The notes beneath the pieces were generated by a model. It was given only the letters and a program-made list of their open reading frames with translations, searched no databases and was not told the origin of the DNA. DNA of 64,000 bases from Brevundimonas sp. AJA228-03. Lineage in GTDB: Bacteria > Pseudomonadota > Alphaproteobacteria > Caulobacterales > Caulobacteraceae. The DNA lies in contig NZ_CP059297.1 of assembly GCF_017795885.1 (NCBI RefSeq), positions 806,001-870,000 on the forward strand. Direction: 5' to 3'. Below, piece after piece: positions 9,750 to 18,232 of the stretch. Made by a program: the position numbers and the translations under genes. Positions within the stretch are counted from its first letter, which is position 1. The number at the start of each line of letters is the position of its first letter.

Positions 9750-11114
9750 ATGAAGAAGCAAACTCTCCTCGGCGCAATCGCGCTGACTACGCTCGCTGTC
9801 GGCGCTGCCGGCACCGCCAACGCCCAGCAGTACACGGTCGTCTCGACGAAAGTCGGCGCATCCACCGTTTCCGCCGCTGCTACCGTGGCCTCTGAAGTCG
9901 CGCTGACCGCCACGACCTCCAAGGGCTCCATCGGCCTGGCCGTCACGCCTTCGGCTTCGGCCATCCTGCCGGGCGGCAACTCGGTCCTGTCCTTCACCCT
10001 GACCGGCGGCCACACCTTCGGCACCGCCCTGACCCCGGGTGCCATCGTCGCCAACGGTGCCTGCGCCCCGACTACCACGATCTCGTCGGGCGGCCTGGCC
10101 ACGGACAGCACGGTCTCCTTCCTGCTCTCGGGCCTGGGCGGCTGCACCAACGCCGTGCCGATCACCGCTCTGATCCCGGCTCAACTGGCCAGCACCACCA
10201 CGGCCCTGGGCGTATCCACCACGTTCAAGACCGAACTCGGCACCTCGATCGACGGCGGCTCTGCTTCGCTGGCCAACGTCGTCAAGTTCGCTCCGGCCTT
10301 CAAGGTCACGACGACCGCTGACACCGTGACGACCGCCGCCACCCTGGCCTCGGGCTTCAAGTCCCTGACCGCTGACGTCGCGCTCGGCACTGTCGTCGTC
10401 GCCGTCACCGCCAACTCCAAGGGCATCGACGACGTGACCAAGGTCGCCGCCAACGGCGACGTGACCAAGGCCGACTTCAAGTTCGTCGGCAACCAGACTG
10501 CCAAGACGGTCACGCTGAAGTATGACGCCACGGCCATCCCGACCACGGGCCTGCTGTCCGTCAACAACCCGGTCGGCAACGCCGGTGCCATCACCGCCGT
10601 CTTCGGTGCCAACGACCCGATCCCGGCCTCGACCTACACCGTCGACACCACCCTGACCGTGGCCGCCGGCTTCACGGCTCCGGCCGCCACCGGTGCCCAG
10701 TCGCTGCAGTCGATCACGCGTGAAGGCACCACCTACCTGATCCCGTGGGTATCGTCGGGCACGCTGGCCGGCACGTCGGGCAACTCGACCGTCATCCGTA
10801 TCGCCAACATCGGTTCGGCTGCCTCGGGTGCCATCTCCGCCGAACTGCTGACCAGCTCGACGGGCACCGCTGCCTCGACCTCGCTGGTGCCGCTGGCGTC
10901 CAGCATCCCTGTCGGCGGCGAACTGGTCATCACCGGCCAGTCGTTGCAGACCGCCATCGGCTCCAACTTCGGCCGCGGCGACATCCGCATCACCGCCGAA
11001 GCTCAACCGGCCACGCTGATCACGCGTCGCTTCATCCAGAACGTCGCCAGCAGCGCGCTGACCGAAGTCTCGCTGGGCCGCTCCGCCACCGGCGGCACCG
11101 AGCCGGTCAACTAA
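9750..11114 (+). CDS. Secreted Thr/Ala/Ser-rich surface protein, unknown function
   Basis: 454 aa. A Sec signal peptide (MKKQTLLGAIALTTLAVGAA, then GTANA) is probably cut after A25. The mature chain is Ala/Thr/Ser/Val-rich with repeated short beta-type stretches and only two cysteines (near residues 104 and 131), which could pair. No RTX repeats, LPXTG, lipobox or membrane segment is seen, so it is not an RsaA-type S-layer protein. Codons are almost all the preferred ones (GCC, ACC, CTG, GTC, AAG), and the gene has an AGGGGG Shine-Dalgarno sequence and a strong terminator. These are signs of high expression. I do not recognise the family; a major envelope or extracellular protein is the best inference. 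The neighbouring gspEF genes may be its export route, which is speculative. Confidence 0.8.
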   Translation: MKKQTLLGAIALTTLAVGAAGTANAQQYTVVSTKVGASTVSAAATVASEVALTATTSKGSIGLAVTPSASAILPGGNSVLSFTLTGGHTFGTALTPGAIVANGACAPTTTISSGGLATDSTVSFLLSGLGGCTNAVPITALIPAQLASTTTALGVSTTFKTELGTSIDGGSASLANVVKFAPAFKVTTTADTVTTAATLASGFKSLTADVALGTVVVAVTANSKGIDDVTKVAANGDVTKADFKFVGNQTAKTVTLKYDATAIPTTGLLSVNNPVGNAGAITAVFGANDPIPASTYTVDTTLTVAAGFTAPAATGAQSLQSITREGTTYLIPWVSSGTLAGTSGNSTVIRIANIGSAASGAISAELLTSSTGTAASTSLVPLASSIPVGGELVITGQSLQTAIGSNFGRGDIRITAEAQPATLITRRFIQNVASSALTEVSLGRSATGGTEPVN

Positions 11115-11141
11115 ACCTCGTTTCTTCGAGGAAGCCTGGGG

Positions 11142-11173
11142 AAGGGGAGGACTTCGGTCCTCCCCTTTTTCTT
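11142..11173 (+). terminator. Rho-independent terminator after secreted-protein gene
   Basis: GGGGAGGAC and GTCCTCCCC pair perfectly around a TTCG tetraloop, extended by flanking AA/TT pairs, and TTTTTCTTT follows. It lies 28 bases after the stop at 11114 and separates that gene from the secretion operon. Confidence 0.92.
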
Positions 11174-11241
11174 TGGCGCAAAGCCCCGTATCAGGGACGC
11201 CAGACATACAACCGCATGAACTTTCGGGGACGAACCGCCAG

Positions 11242-11502
11242 ATGGCCGTACACAAGGACAAGACTCTGAGCGGACCGGTTGATCTGGACGCCGGTGTGTT
11301 CGAAAACATCGTCTTCGAGAACGCCCAGCTGTTCTATTCCGGCGGAACCCCGCCCCAGTTCGTGAACTGCGCCTTCAACACGGTCGCCTTCGAACTGAGA
11401 GGTCCGGCCCACCGCACCCTGGGCTTCCTCCGCTCCATGGCCCCCGAAGAGACCGGTATGCGCGAGGTCTTCTACGGCCTGGTTCCCGAGATCAAACCCT
11501 GA
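11242..11502 (+). CDS. Small hypothetical protein upstream of gspE
   Basis: 86 aa starting MAVHKDKTLSGPVDLDAGVF. It has no signal peptide, membrane segment or motif that I recognise. FENIVFENAQLFYSGGTPP and FVNCAFNTVAFELRG read like a short beta-rich fold resembling a pentapeptide-type strand. An upstream in-frame ATG (11173) lies inside the terminator region, so 11242 is preferred. It precedes the gspE frame on the same strand and may share its transcript. The function is unknown. Confidence 0.6.
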   Translation: MAVHKDKTLSGPVDLDAGVFENIVFENAQLFYSGGTPPQFVNCAFNTVAFELRGPAHRTLGFLRSMAPEETGMREVFYGLVPEIKP

Positions 11503-11537
11503 GCGACACGGTCGTCATCCCGCGCCTGGGCCCGGGC

Positions 11538-13265
11538 GTGGCGCGTGTTCGCCTCGGCGAACTGCTGATCGCGCGCGGCCTGGTCCGCGCGTCCGACGTC
11601 CAGAACGCCCTGGCCATCCAGGCCTCGAATGGCGAGCCCATCGGCCTGAACCTGGTTCGCCTGGGTGCCCTGTCCGAGGTTCAGCTGCTGGAGGTTCTGT
11701 CCGAACAGCTCGGCCTGCCGGTCCTGCACGCGGCCGAAGGCCCGTCCCCGGACGATATCCTCACCTTCCTGGCCGAGCTCGGCTCGCCGCTCGACTGGTG
11801 GGCCGCCCGCAACGCCGTGGCCTGGCGCGAGGCCGGCCCCGCCGCCCCGGAGGGCACGGCCCCCGTGCCCGGCCGGATCCTGTGCGCCGCCCTGCAGCCG
11901 CTCGATTCCGGCCTGACCGAGCGGATCGCCCAGGCGACGGGCGATCCCGTCGACATGCTTCTGGTGCCGCGCGCCCTGCTCGACGCCCTGCTGGCCGACC
12001 TGACCGACCAGACCGCCGCGCCCGTGGACCTGACGGCCGGCCCCGGAGCCGATGCCACCCGCCTGCGTGAACTGGCCCAGGAGGCCCCGGTCATCGACTT
12101 CGTCAACGGGGTTTTCGCCGAGGCCCTGAGCCGCCGCGCCTCCGACGTCCACGTCGAGCCCTATGAGGATCGTTTCCTCGTCCGTATGCGGATAGACGGC
12201 GTGCTGCACAACGCCCGCTCGGCGCCGCGCGCCAATTTCGACGCGGTGGCGTCGCGTATCAAACTGCTCTCCGGCATGGACATCGGCGAGCGCCGCCTGC
12301 CGCAGGACGGTCGCCAGTCGATCCGCGTCTCGGGTCAGGAGGTCGACCTGCGGGTCTCGAGCCTGCCCTGCTCCTGGGGCGAATCCCTGGTCTTGCGCCT
12401 GCTGGGCAAGACCAGCCGCCTGCCGCTCCTGTCCGAACTCGGCGTCGGGGCGGAGCAGGAGGCCAGCCTGCTGTCGCTGTCCGAACAGCCGAACGGCATG
12501 CTGCTGATCACCGGCCCGACCGGCTCTGGCAAGACCACGACCATCTATCGCCTGCTGACCCATCTGAACGACGGCGAGCGCAAGATCATCACCGTCGAGG
12601 ATCCGGTGGAACTGGACCTGCCGGGCGTCATCCAGGTCCGGGTCCGCGCCGAAATCGGGCTGACGTTTGCCGCCGGCCTGCGCTCGATCCTGCGCCAGGA
12701 TCCCGACGTGATCATGGTCGGCGAGATCCGGGACCCCGAGACCGCACGAATCGCCGTCCAGGCCGCCCTGACCGGACACCTGGTGATCTCGACGGTCCAC
12801 ACCAATACGGCCCTGGCCGCCGTTCCACGTCTGCTCGATCTCGGGATCGAGGACTATCTGCTGGCGGATGTGTTGCGCGGCGTGGCCGGCCAGCGCCTGG
12901 TGCGTCGCCTGTGCGCGGCCTGCAACGTCCCGTCGACCCCTGAGGAGGCGGCGGTGCACGAGGCGGCCCTGCCCGCCGTCGTGAAGGCCAGGCTGAAGGG
13001 CGAACCGGCCAACTGGCGCGAACCGCGCGGCTGCCCGAAATGCGGCCAGACGGGGTTCCGCGGACGCGTCGGTCTGTACGAAGTCGCGCCCGCGACCCAG
13101 AAGATGACCTCGGGCCTGCGCAAGCGCGCCGACGAGGACGCCCTGACCGCCATCGCGCGCGAGGACGGGTTCCTCAGCTTTGCGGAAGACGGGTTCATCA
13201 AGGCGCGGCGCGGCGAGACGACCCTGGCGGAAGTGTATCGCGTGGCCCGGGCGGGCGAGGACTGA
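11538..13265 (+). CDS. gspE: GspE/PulE-type secretion ATPase
   Basis: 575 aa. The N-terminal MshEN/T2SSE_N region (RLGELLIARGLVRASDVQNA) is followed by the ATPase core: Walker A GPTGSGKTTT near residue 326, Walker B and Asp box DPDVIMVGEIRDPETA near 388, and the His box TGHLVISTVHTNTA. A zinc-binding CAAC ... CPKC pair lies near 459 and 499, as in GspE/PilB. It powers assembly of a type II secretion or type IV pilus pseudopilus from the cytoplasmic face. The GTG at 11538 is the first standard start; a CTG at 11499, overlapping the previous stop, would add a plausible 13-residue N-terminus. Confidence 0.93.
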   Translation: MARVRLGELLIARGLVRASDVQNALAIQASNGEPIGLNLVRLGALSEVQLLEVLSEQLGLPVLHAAEGPSPDDILTFLAELGSPLDWWAARNAVAWREAGPAAPEGTAPVPGRILCAALQPLDSGLTERIAQATGDPVDMLLVPRALLDALLADLTDQTAAPVDLTAGPGADATRLRELAQEAPVIDFVNGVFAEALSRRASDVHVEPYEDRFLVRMRIDGVLHNARSAPRANFDAVASRIKLLSGMDIGERRLPQDGRQSIRVSGQEVDLRVSSLPCSWGESLVLRLLGKTSRLPLLSELGVGAEQEASLLSLSEQPNGMLLITGPTGSGKTTTIYRLLTHLNDGERKIITVEDPVELDLPGVIQVRVRAEIGLTFAAGLRSILRQDPDVIMVGEIRDPETARIAVQAALTGHLVISTVHTNTALAAVPRLLDLGIEDYLLADVLRGVAGQRLVRRLCAACNVPSTPEEAAVHEAALPAVVKARLKGEPANWREPRGCPKCGQTGFRGRVGLYEVAPATQKMTSGLRKRADEDALTAIAREDGFLSFAEDGFIKARRGETTLAEVYRVARAGED

Positions 13266-13267
13266 CC

Positions 13268-13945
13268 ATGGCCAGCAACGTCTACGAAGACCCGACGATC
13301 GTCGCGGGCGAGATCGCCGCCGGACGTCACCGGGAACTGATCGGCGGCCTGTGGGACGAAATGGGCCCGCATCAGATGGAATTCCTCAAGGCCCGGGGGC
13401 TTGAACCGCACCACCGTCTGCTCGATGTCGGCTGCGGGGCCCTCCGGCTGGGTGCCCTGGCGATCCCGTATCTGGATGCCGGACGCTATTTCGGCTCCGA
13501 CATCAGCGAGAGCCTGATGCGGGCAGGCTATGATCTCGAGCTCGACCCCCAGGGTCGGGACAAGACGCCGTGGGGCCACTTCAGGGCCAGCGCCGACTTC
13601 GATTTTCCGACACCGGACGGGCCGTTCGACTACGCGATCGCCCAGTCGGTCTTCACCCATCTGCCGCTGAATCACCTGCGTCGCTGTCTGGCGCAACTGG
13701 CATCGAAGATGGCGCCCGGCGGTCGGTTCTTCGTCACGTATTTCGAGTGCCGCCCGGATCAGAACCTGTTCGAGACCCTGTTGCAGCCGGGCGGGGTGGT
13801 GCGCACACGCGACACGATCGACCCGTTCCATTACCGCCTCGATGACCTGGCCTGGGCGATCGCCGGGTCGCCCTGGGAATTTGAGCCGATCGGCGACTGG
13901 GGGCATCCGCGTGGCCAGATGATCTGTGCATACCGACGCCGATGA
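13268..13945 (+). CDS. Class I SAM methyltransferase inside the gspE-gspF operon
   Basis: 225 aa. The ATG lies two bases after the gspE stop and the gene's stop overlaps the gspF start by ATGA, so it is tightly built into the operon. Motif I is LLDVGCGALRLG (residues 51-62), then YFGSDISE, FDYAIAQSVFTHLP and MAPGGRFFVTYF. It is a paralogue of the 7080-7793 methyltransferase. Standard gsp operons do not carry such a gene. It may modify a glycan, or a substrate of the secretion machine, but the target is unknown. It is not the prepilin N-methylase, which is a membrane protein. Confidence 0.87.
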   Translation: MASNVYEDPTIVAGEIAAGRHRELIGGLWDEMGPHQMEFLKARGLEPHHRLLDVGCGALRLGALAIPYLDAGRYFGSDISESLMRAGYDLELDPQGRDKTPWGHFRASADFDFPTPDGPFDYAIAQSVFTHLPLNHLRRCLAQLASKMAPGGRFFVTYFECRPDQNLFETLLQPGGVVRTRDTIDPFHYRLDDLAWAIAGSPWEFEPIGDWGHPRGQMICAYRRR

Positions 13946-15150
13946 GCGAGCAACCGTCCTATGTGTATCGCGGCATGACCCGCGACGGGACCGCCAGCCG
14001 CGGCACGCTGAGCGCTCCTGACAAGCGGACGGCCATGCGTCGCCTGGCCGGCGAAGGCTTGATCATCACCGATATCCGCGAAGCGCCGGCCGCCAAACCG
14101 GCCGGCAAGGACCGGGGCCTGAAACAGACCGAGCGGGTGCTGGTCCTGCGCCAGCTCGCCCTGATGCTGGAGGCCGGTGTCTCCCTCCTGGAGGCGCTCG
14201 ACACGGTCGCTCAGGGCATGACGGCTCGCAAGGGCCAGGCCCAGTTTCAGGCGATGATCGGAGCCTTGCGTCGGGGCGAGAACCTCGGCGAGGCCTTCGA
14301 GACCCATGCGCCGGGCTTTCCCTTCTATGTCTATGCGATGGCGCGGGTCGGCGAGGCGTCAGGCCGTATCGCTGCCGTGCTGAAGGACGCGGCAGAACAG
14401 ATGGCCTATGAGGACCGCCTGCGGAAGGATTTCCAGAACGCCCTGACCTATCCGGCCTTCCTGCTCAGTGCCGGCGTCCTGGCTGTGGCCTTCATCTTCA
14501 CCCAGGTCGTGCCCCGCTTCGGGGCCATGATCGGCGAAGACCGAACGAATGTGCCCGCCCTGTCCCGCTGGGTGCTCGACACCGGAGAGTTCGCCAACAC
14601 CCATCTGCCCGTCGTGGGCATCGGCCTGGCGGCGCTGGCCGCGCTGATCTTCGTGATCGCCACCAACCCCGGCGTCCGGGGGCAAGCCTATTCCATCGCC
14701 CACGGTCTGCCGGTGATCGGCCCGGTGTTGCAGTCGCGTGAGATCGCGTCCTGGGCACGGCTGACCGCCTTTGCCTTGAACAACAACGTGCCCATCCTGT
14801 CGGCGGCCGCCCTTTCCCGCGCGGCGGTGCCGACCGGGCCGTTTCGTGCCGGGCTGGACCGGCTGGAAGGCGATCTGCGCGCGGGCATTACGCTCGAAAA
14901 CTCGCTGGCGGCGCATACCAATCTGGAAGCGATGGATCTCAGCATGATCCGCGCAGGTCAGAAGTCCGGCGCGGTCGGCCCCATGTTCGGGTTCATGGCC
15001 GACAACTACGAGGCGCGCCTGCGCGACCGGATGAAACAGATGACGGCCCTGCTCGAGCCTTTGGCCATCGCGATGATCTCCCTCGTGGTCGGGGTGGTGG
15101 CCCTCTCGCTCGTGCTCGCCCTCTCCAGCGTCTACGAAGGCGTGGTGTGA
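13942..15150 (+). CDS. gspF: Type II secretion inner-membrane platform protein GspF
   Basis: 402 aa, the usual length. Two T2SSF domains are visible. The first contains LRQLALMLEAGVSLLEALD and ends in the membrane helix LLSAGVLAVAFIFTQVV. The second begins SWARLTAFALNNNVPILSA and ends in IAMISLVVGVVALSLVLAL. A middle helix (VVGIGLAALAALIFVIA) gives the usual three transmembrane segments. It anchors the GspE ATPase to the pseudopilus. Start ATGA overlaps the methyltransferase stop. Confidence 0.93.
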   Translation: MSEQPSYVYRGMTRDGTASRGTLSAPDKRTAMRRLAGEGLIITDIREAPAAKPAGKDRGLKQTERVLVLRQLALMLEAGVSLLEALDTVAQGMTARKGQAQFQAMIGALRRGENLGEAFETHAPGFPFYVYAMARVGEASGRIAAVLKDAAEQMAYEDRLRKDFQNALTYPAFLLSAGVLAVAFIFTQVVPRFGAMIGEDRTNVPALSRWVLDTGEFANTHLPVVGIGLAALAALIFVIATNPGVRGQAYSIAHGLPVIGPVLQSREIASWARLTAFALNNNVPILSAAALSRAAVPTGPFRAGLDRLEGDLRAGITLENSLAAHTNLEAMDLSMIRAGQKSGAVGPMFGFMADNYEARLRDRMKQMTALLEPLAIAMISLVVGVVALSLVLALSSVYEGVV

Positions 15151-15578
15151 AACAGCATCGCCAGAGGTCGGGCTTCACCTTGATCGAGGCGCTGGTGGCG
15201 CTGGCGATCGCGGCCATGACCATGACCGCCATCTTCCAGCTTCAGGTTCAGATGGCGCGGGGACAGCGACGCGCCCAGGCCGTGCTCCAGCAGGTGACAA
15301 CCCAGGAAAATGCTCTGGCCCTGGTTCGCGACATCAACTTCATGGAACGGCCCAGCGGACAGTTCGTCGTGCCGGGCGAAGAGGTGATCCGCTGGAGTGC
15401 GGAGCCCAGGGGTGCCGCCAGACGGAACGTCTCTGCCGGCAGCGCCGGGCGTTATGAGGTGCAGCTTTACGAAGTCACGGTCCGGATCGAACGCCCGGGC
15501 GGCCGGAGCCCGCCGGATATGGTCATCGAGCGGGTCGGATGGCGGCGTCTGGATACCTCCGAGACGGTGCTCTTCTAG
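15147..15578 (+). CDS. Pseudopilin with type IV prepilin signal (GspI/GspH-like)
   Basis: 143 aa. The GTG overlaps the gspF stop (GTGA). The N-terminus is a textbook prepilin signal: basic leader MKQHRQRSG, cut after G9, then FTLIEALVALAIAAMTM with Glu at +5. The remainder is a short globular domain. By length and by its position after gspEF it is a minor pseudopilin, closest in feel to GspI. No gspD, C, G, K, L or M genes are in the window, so the rest of the system lies elsewhere or the operon is reduced. Confidence 0.87.
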   Translation: MKQHRQRSGFTLIEALVALAIAAMTMTAIFQLQVQMARGQRRAQAVLQQVTTQENALALVRDINFMERPSGQFVVPGEEVIRWSAEPRGAARRNVSAGSAGRYEVQLYEVTVRIERPGGRSPPDMVIERVGWRRLDTSETVLF

Positions 15579-15641
15579 GGCATGATTCACGCACTCGGCT
15601 GGACCCACCACAGGGGCCCACCTCAAACGATCATGCCCTAG
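15575..15641. repeat. Perfect 12-bp inverted repeat spanning two convergent stop codons
   Basis: CTAGGGCATGAT (15575-15586) and ATCATGCCCTAG (15630-15641) are exact inverted copies separated by 43 bases. Each arm contains the TAG stop of one of two convergent genes (pseudopilin, glutaminyl cyclase). No T-run follows, so it is not a classical intrinsic terminator. It may be a REP-like element or a bidirectional stop. Confidence 0.75.
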
Positions 15642-16462
15642 CTCCTGGGGACCAGACGAATCTCGAACAGCCTGGGCCAGTTCTTGCCGGTGACGAACAG
15701 TCGCCGACCGGCCGCGTCCCAGGCGATGCCGTTCAGGACGTCGTCGTTCGGATCATTGACGGGGTCGGGCAGGATGCCGGTCAGATCGATGACGCCCCTG
15801 ACCACGCCGGTGGCCGGGTCGATGCGCAGGATGAAGTTGGTCTGCCAGACATTGGCGAAGACTTCGCCGTCGATGTACTCCAGCTCGTTCAGCTTGCGCA
15901 CCGGGCGGCCGCGGTAGGTGACCGGGACCATGCCGGTCTGGGTCAGGGTCTCGGGGTCGAAGAAGCGCAGGCTGGCCGAGCCGTCCGACAGGATGATGCG
16001 GGTCGCGTCGCGGGTCAGGCCCCAGCCCTCTCCCTCATAGGACCAGGTGCCAGCGGGATCGAGGTCGTCGGCGTCCCAGATGAAGCCATGGCCGCCCTGC
16101 CAGGTCAGGGTCAGGATGCGGTCGGCCCAGTCGGTCAGGCCCTCTCCGAAATGCTCGAGCGGCAGGTCCTTCCTCGTCAGCACGATGCCGTCCTCCAGCC
16201 GCACGCGGCGGACGCTGGAGGGGTGGCGGCCCGTACTCTCGATCAGGACGCCGTCCCGATAGATCAGCCCCTGGGTGAAGGCTGTCGGATCGTGCGGATA
16301 GGTGTTGACGACCTCATAGCCATAGACCGGCGGGGCGGGCGGCTGGGGCGCGGCCTGCGTCGCGGGCGCGGGCGCAGTCTGGGCCACGGCGGCCGGGGCG
16401 GCTGCGAGGACCACAAGCCCGATCAGGGCCGACGTCAGCGACACGGCGCGCATCTTTATCAT
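15638..16462 (-). CDS. Secreted glutaminyl-peptide cyclotransferase
   Basis: 274 aa. The N-terminal signal peptide ([20 protein letters not shown], ending AAVAQ) is followed by a Pro/Ala/Gln linker and then a beta-propeller-type domain matching the plant/bacterial glutaminyl cyclase family (PF05096). Characteristic segments are [60 protein letters not shown] and DVLNGIAWD. It converts N-terminal Gln of exported peptides to pyroglutamate in the periplasm. The ATGA overlap with the upstream terC gene indicates translational coupling. Confidence 0.9.
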   Translation of the reverse strand: MIKMRAVSLTSALIGLVVLAAAPAAVAQTAPAPATQAAPQPPAPPVYGYEVVNTYPHDPTAFTQGLIYRDGVLIESTGRHPSSVRRVRLEDGIVLTRKDLPLEHFGEGLTDWADRILTLTWQGGHGFIWDADDLDPAGTWSYEGEGWGLTRDATRIILSDGSASLRFFDPETLTQTGMVPVTYRGRPVRKLNELEYIDGEVFANVWQTNFILRIDPATGVVRGVIDLTGILPDPVNDPNDDVLNGIAWDAAGRRLFVTGKNWPRLFEIRLVPRS

Positions 16463-17289
16463 CCGTTCGGATCGGCGGCGGCGCGAGCCTCGGCGGCCCG
16501 GGCTTCGGCCTCGGCCCGGTCGGCCACTCCACGCGCGTGGAGGGCCTGGTCCTTCTTCGATGTCGCCGCTCGACCCAGCATGTTCAGCGCCTCCACCCCG
16601 GCCGAGAAGGCCATGGCGGCATAGATGTAGCCCTTGGGCACATGGACCCCGAAGCCGTCCGCGATCAGGACCAGACCGATCATCAGCAGGAAGCCCAGGG
16701 CCAGCATCACCACGGTCGGGTTCTTGGCGATGAAATTGGCCAGGGGATCGGCGGCCAGCAGCATGACGGTCACGGCGGCCAGCACGGCCACGACCATGAT
16801 CGGCAGGTGCTCGGTCATGCCGACGGCCGTCAGGATGGAATCGATCGAGAACACCAGGTCCAGGATGATGATCTGGACGATCGCGGACCCGGCGTTGGAG
16901 ATCATCACGTCCTTCTTGTCGAGGACGTCATGCGAGGGCGTGGGATCGACCGTGTGGTGGATTTCCTTGGTCGCCTTCCAGATCAGGAAAAGCCCGCCCG
17001 CGATCAGGATCAGATCCTTCCACGAGAACTCATTGCCCATGACCGAGAAGACCGGCTGAACCAGCCCGACCAGCCAGGCGATGATCGAGAGCAGCCCCAG
17101 CCGCATGAGGAGGGCCAGGGCGATGCCGATGCGCCGCACCCTCTGGCGGTCTTTCTCGGGCAGCTTGTTCGACAGGATCGAGATGAAGATCAGATTGTCG
17201 ATCCCCAGCACCACCTCCATCACAACGAGCGTGACCAGGGCGGCCCAGGCGGCGGGGTCGCTCAGCAGGGGGGTGATGGAATCGAGCAT
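16459..17289 (-). CDS. TerC family integral membrane protein
   Basis: 276 aa from ATG 17289 ([15 protein letters not shown]). Multiple hydrophobic helices and two acidic intramembrane signatures, [14 protein letters not shown] and [14 protein letters not shown], define TerC. The C-terminus is an Ala/Glu/Arg-rich cytoplasmic tail. Family members are linked to tellurite resistance and, in Alx/MntP-like roles, to manganese efflux. The frame is open further upstream, but that part overlaps the terminator and rplT, so 17289 is preferred. It overlaps the glutaminyl cyclase gene by four bases. Confidence 0.92.
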   Translation of the reverse strand: MLDSITPLLSDPAAWAALVTLVVMEVVLGIDNLIFISILSNKLPEKDRQRVRRIGIALALLMRLGLLSIIAWLVGLVQPVFSVMGNEFSWKDLILIAGGLFLIWKATKEIHHTVDPTPSHDVLDKKDVMISNAGSAIVQIIILDLVFSIDSILTAVGMTEHLPIMVVAVLAAVTVMLLAADPLANFIAKNPTVVMLALGFLLMIGLVLIADGFGVHVPKGYIYAAMAFSAGVEALNMLGRAATSKKDQALHARGVADRAEAEARAAEARAAADPNG

Positions 17290-17414
17290 CGAGGAGTCCG
17301 GAAACAGTGAAGGGGTGCGGCGTTTCGACCCGTATAGCGTATCCCGCACGCGCGGGTACCCCCGGGGCGACTGCGACACATTCGTAGGGACCCCAGGGTC
17401 CAGGGCCGTAATGC

Positions 17415-17446
17415 AAAGGCCTCCCGGCGCGAACCGGGAGGCCTTT
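17415..17446. terminator. Bidirectional intrinsic terminator between rplT and terC
   Basis: AAAGGCCTCCCGG and CCGGGAGGCCTTT form a perfect 13-bp stem with a CGCGAA loop. A/T pairs at both ends make it usable on either strand. It lies 26 bases after the rplT stop and ends the ribosomal transcript on the minus strand. Confidence 0.9.
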
Positions 17447-17471
17447 CCTCGTCCGGCGAACCGGAAGGACC

Positions 17472-17825
17472 CTACTTCAGCGCGTCGCGCACCTTGGCGG
17501 CGATGTCGGCGAAGCCTGTGCCGTCCATGGCGATCGCGGCCAGGACCTTGCGGTCCAGCTCGATCCCGGCCCTGGACAGGCCGTGCATGAACTGGCTGTA
17601 GGTGAAGCCTTCCTGACGGGCGGCGGCATTGATGCGCTGGATCCACAGGGCGCGGAAGTTGCGCTTGTTGATGCGGCGGTCGCGATAGGCGTACTGCCCG
17701 GCGCGGTCAACGGCGGCCTTGGCCGTGCGGATGGTGTTCTTGCGGCGACCCGAAAAGCCCTTGGCCTGTTCGAGAACCTTCTTGTGTCTGGCGTGTGAAA
17801 CGACGCCGCGTTTGACGCGAGCCAT
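17472..17825 (-). CDS. rplT: 50S ribosomal protein L20
   Basis: 117 aa. It begins [20 protein letters not shown], the signature of L20, followed by the highly basic helix with [14 protein letters not shown] and [19 protein letters not shown]. Length and sequence are canonical. L20 binds 23S rRNA early in 50S assembly and in many bacteria represses its own operon. It follows rpmI with a 52-base gap. Immediately downstream is a perfect intrinsic terminator. Confidence 0.98.
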   Translation of the reverse strand: MARVKRGVVSHARHKKVLEQAKGFSGRRKNTIRTAKAAVDRAGQYAYRDRRINKRNFRALWIQRINAAARQEGFTYSQFMHGLSRAGIELDRKVLAAIAMDGTGFADIAAKVRDALK

Positions 17826-17877
17826 GATTTATTCCTTCAAATTCTTTGCGATGAGATCCGTCCGGTGCGCGCGCCGA

Positions 17878-18075
17878 TCAGGCGTACGGCATGTAGGACT
17901 TGATCTTTTTGGCGTCGGCATCGGCCATGACCGAGGTGCCGCGGTTCTGGCGGATGTATTTGGAGTTATGGCTGATCAAGCGGTGACGCTTGCCCGCAAC
18001 CCCGGCCTTGACCTTGCCTGTCGCGGTGAATTTGAAGCGCTTCTTGGCGCCTGACTTGGTCTTCAATTTGGGCAT
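17878..18075 (-). CDS. rpmI: 50S ribosomal protein L35
   Basis: 65 aa. [20 protein letters not shown] and [10 protein letters not shown] identify L35, with normal length. It is cotranscribed with rplT downstream. The usual infC partner is not adjacent: an MFS gene and an S9 peptidase gene lie between (18233-21468). Confidence 0.98.
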   Translation of the reverse strand: MPKLKTKSGAKKRFKFTATGKVKAGVAGKRHRLISHNSKYIRQNRGTSVMADADAKKIKSYMPYA

Positions 18076-18145
18076 TTCAGTTCCTTCTTATGGGGCTACC
18101 GTCCTTCGGACTGCTTGAGCCCGACGCTGGATCCCCCGGATTTAA

Positions 18146-18180
18146 GAACCGCCCAGGCATGCCTGTGAGCCCGGCGGTTC
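18146..18180 (-). promoter_or_regulatory. Hairpin in the leader of rpmI-rplT
   Basis: Read on the minus strand, GAACCGCC and GGCGGTTC enclose an inner CAGGCATGCCTG palindrome, and TTAAAT follows. It sits between the MFS stop (18233) and the rpmI start (18075). It could end the MFS transcript or act as an L20-type autoregulatory leader; the sequence alone does not decide. Confidence 0.5.
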
Positions 18181-18232
18181 GTTACGCGAAGGCGCGGCTA
18201 GTAGCGGAACCGGCGCGACAGGGCAAGCGGAG

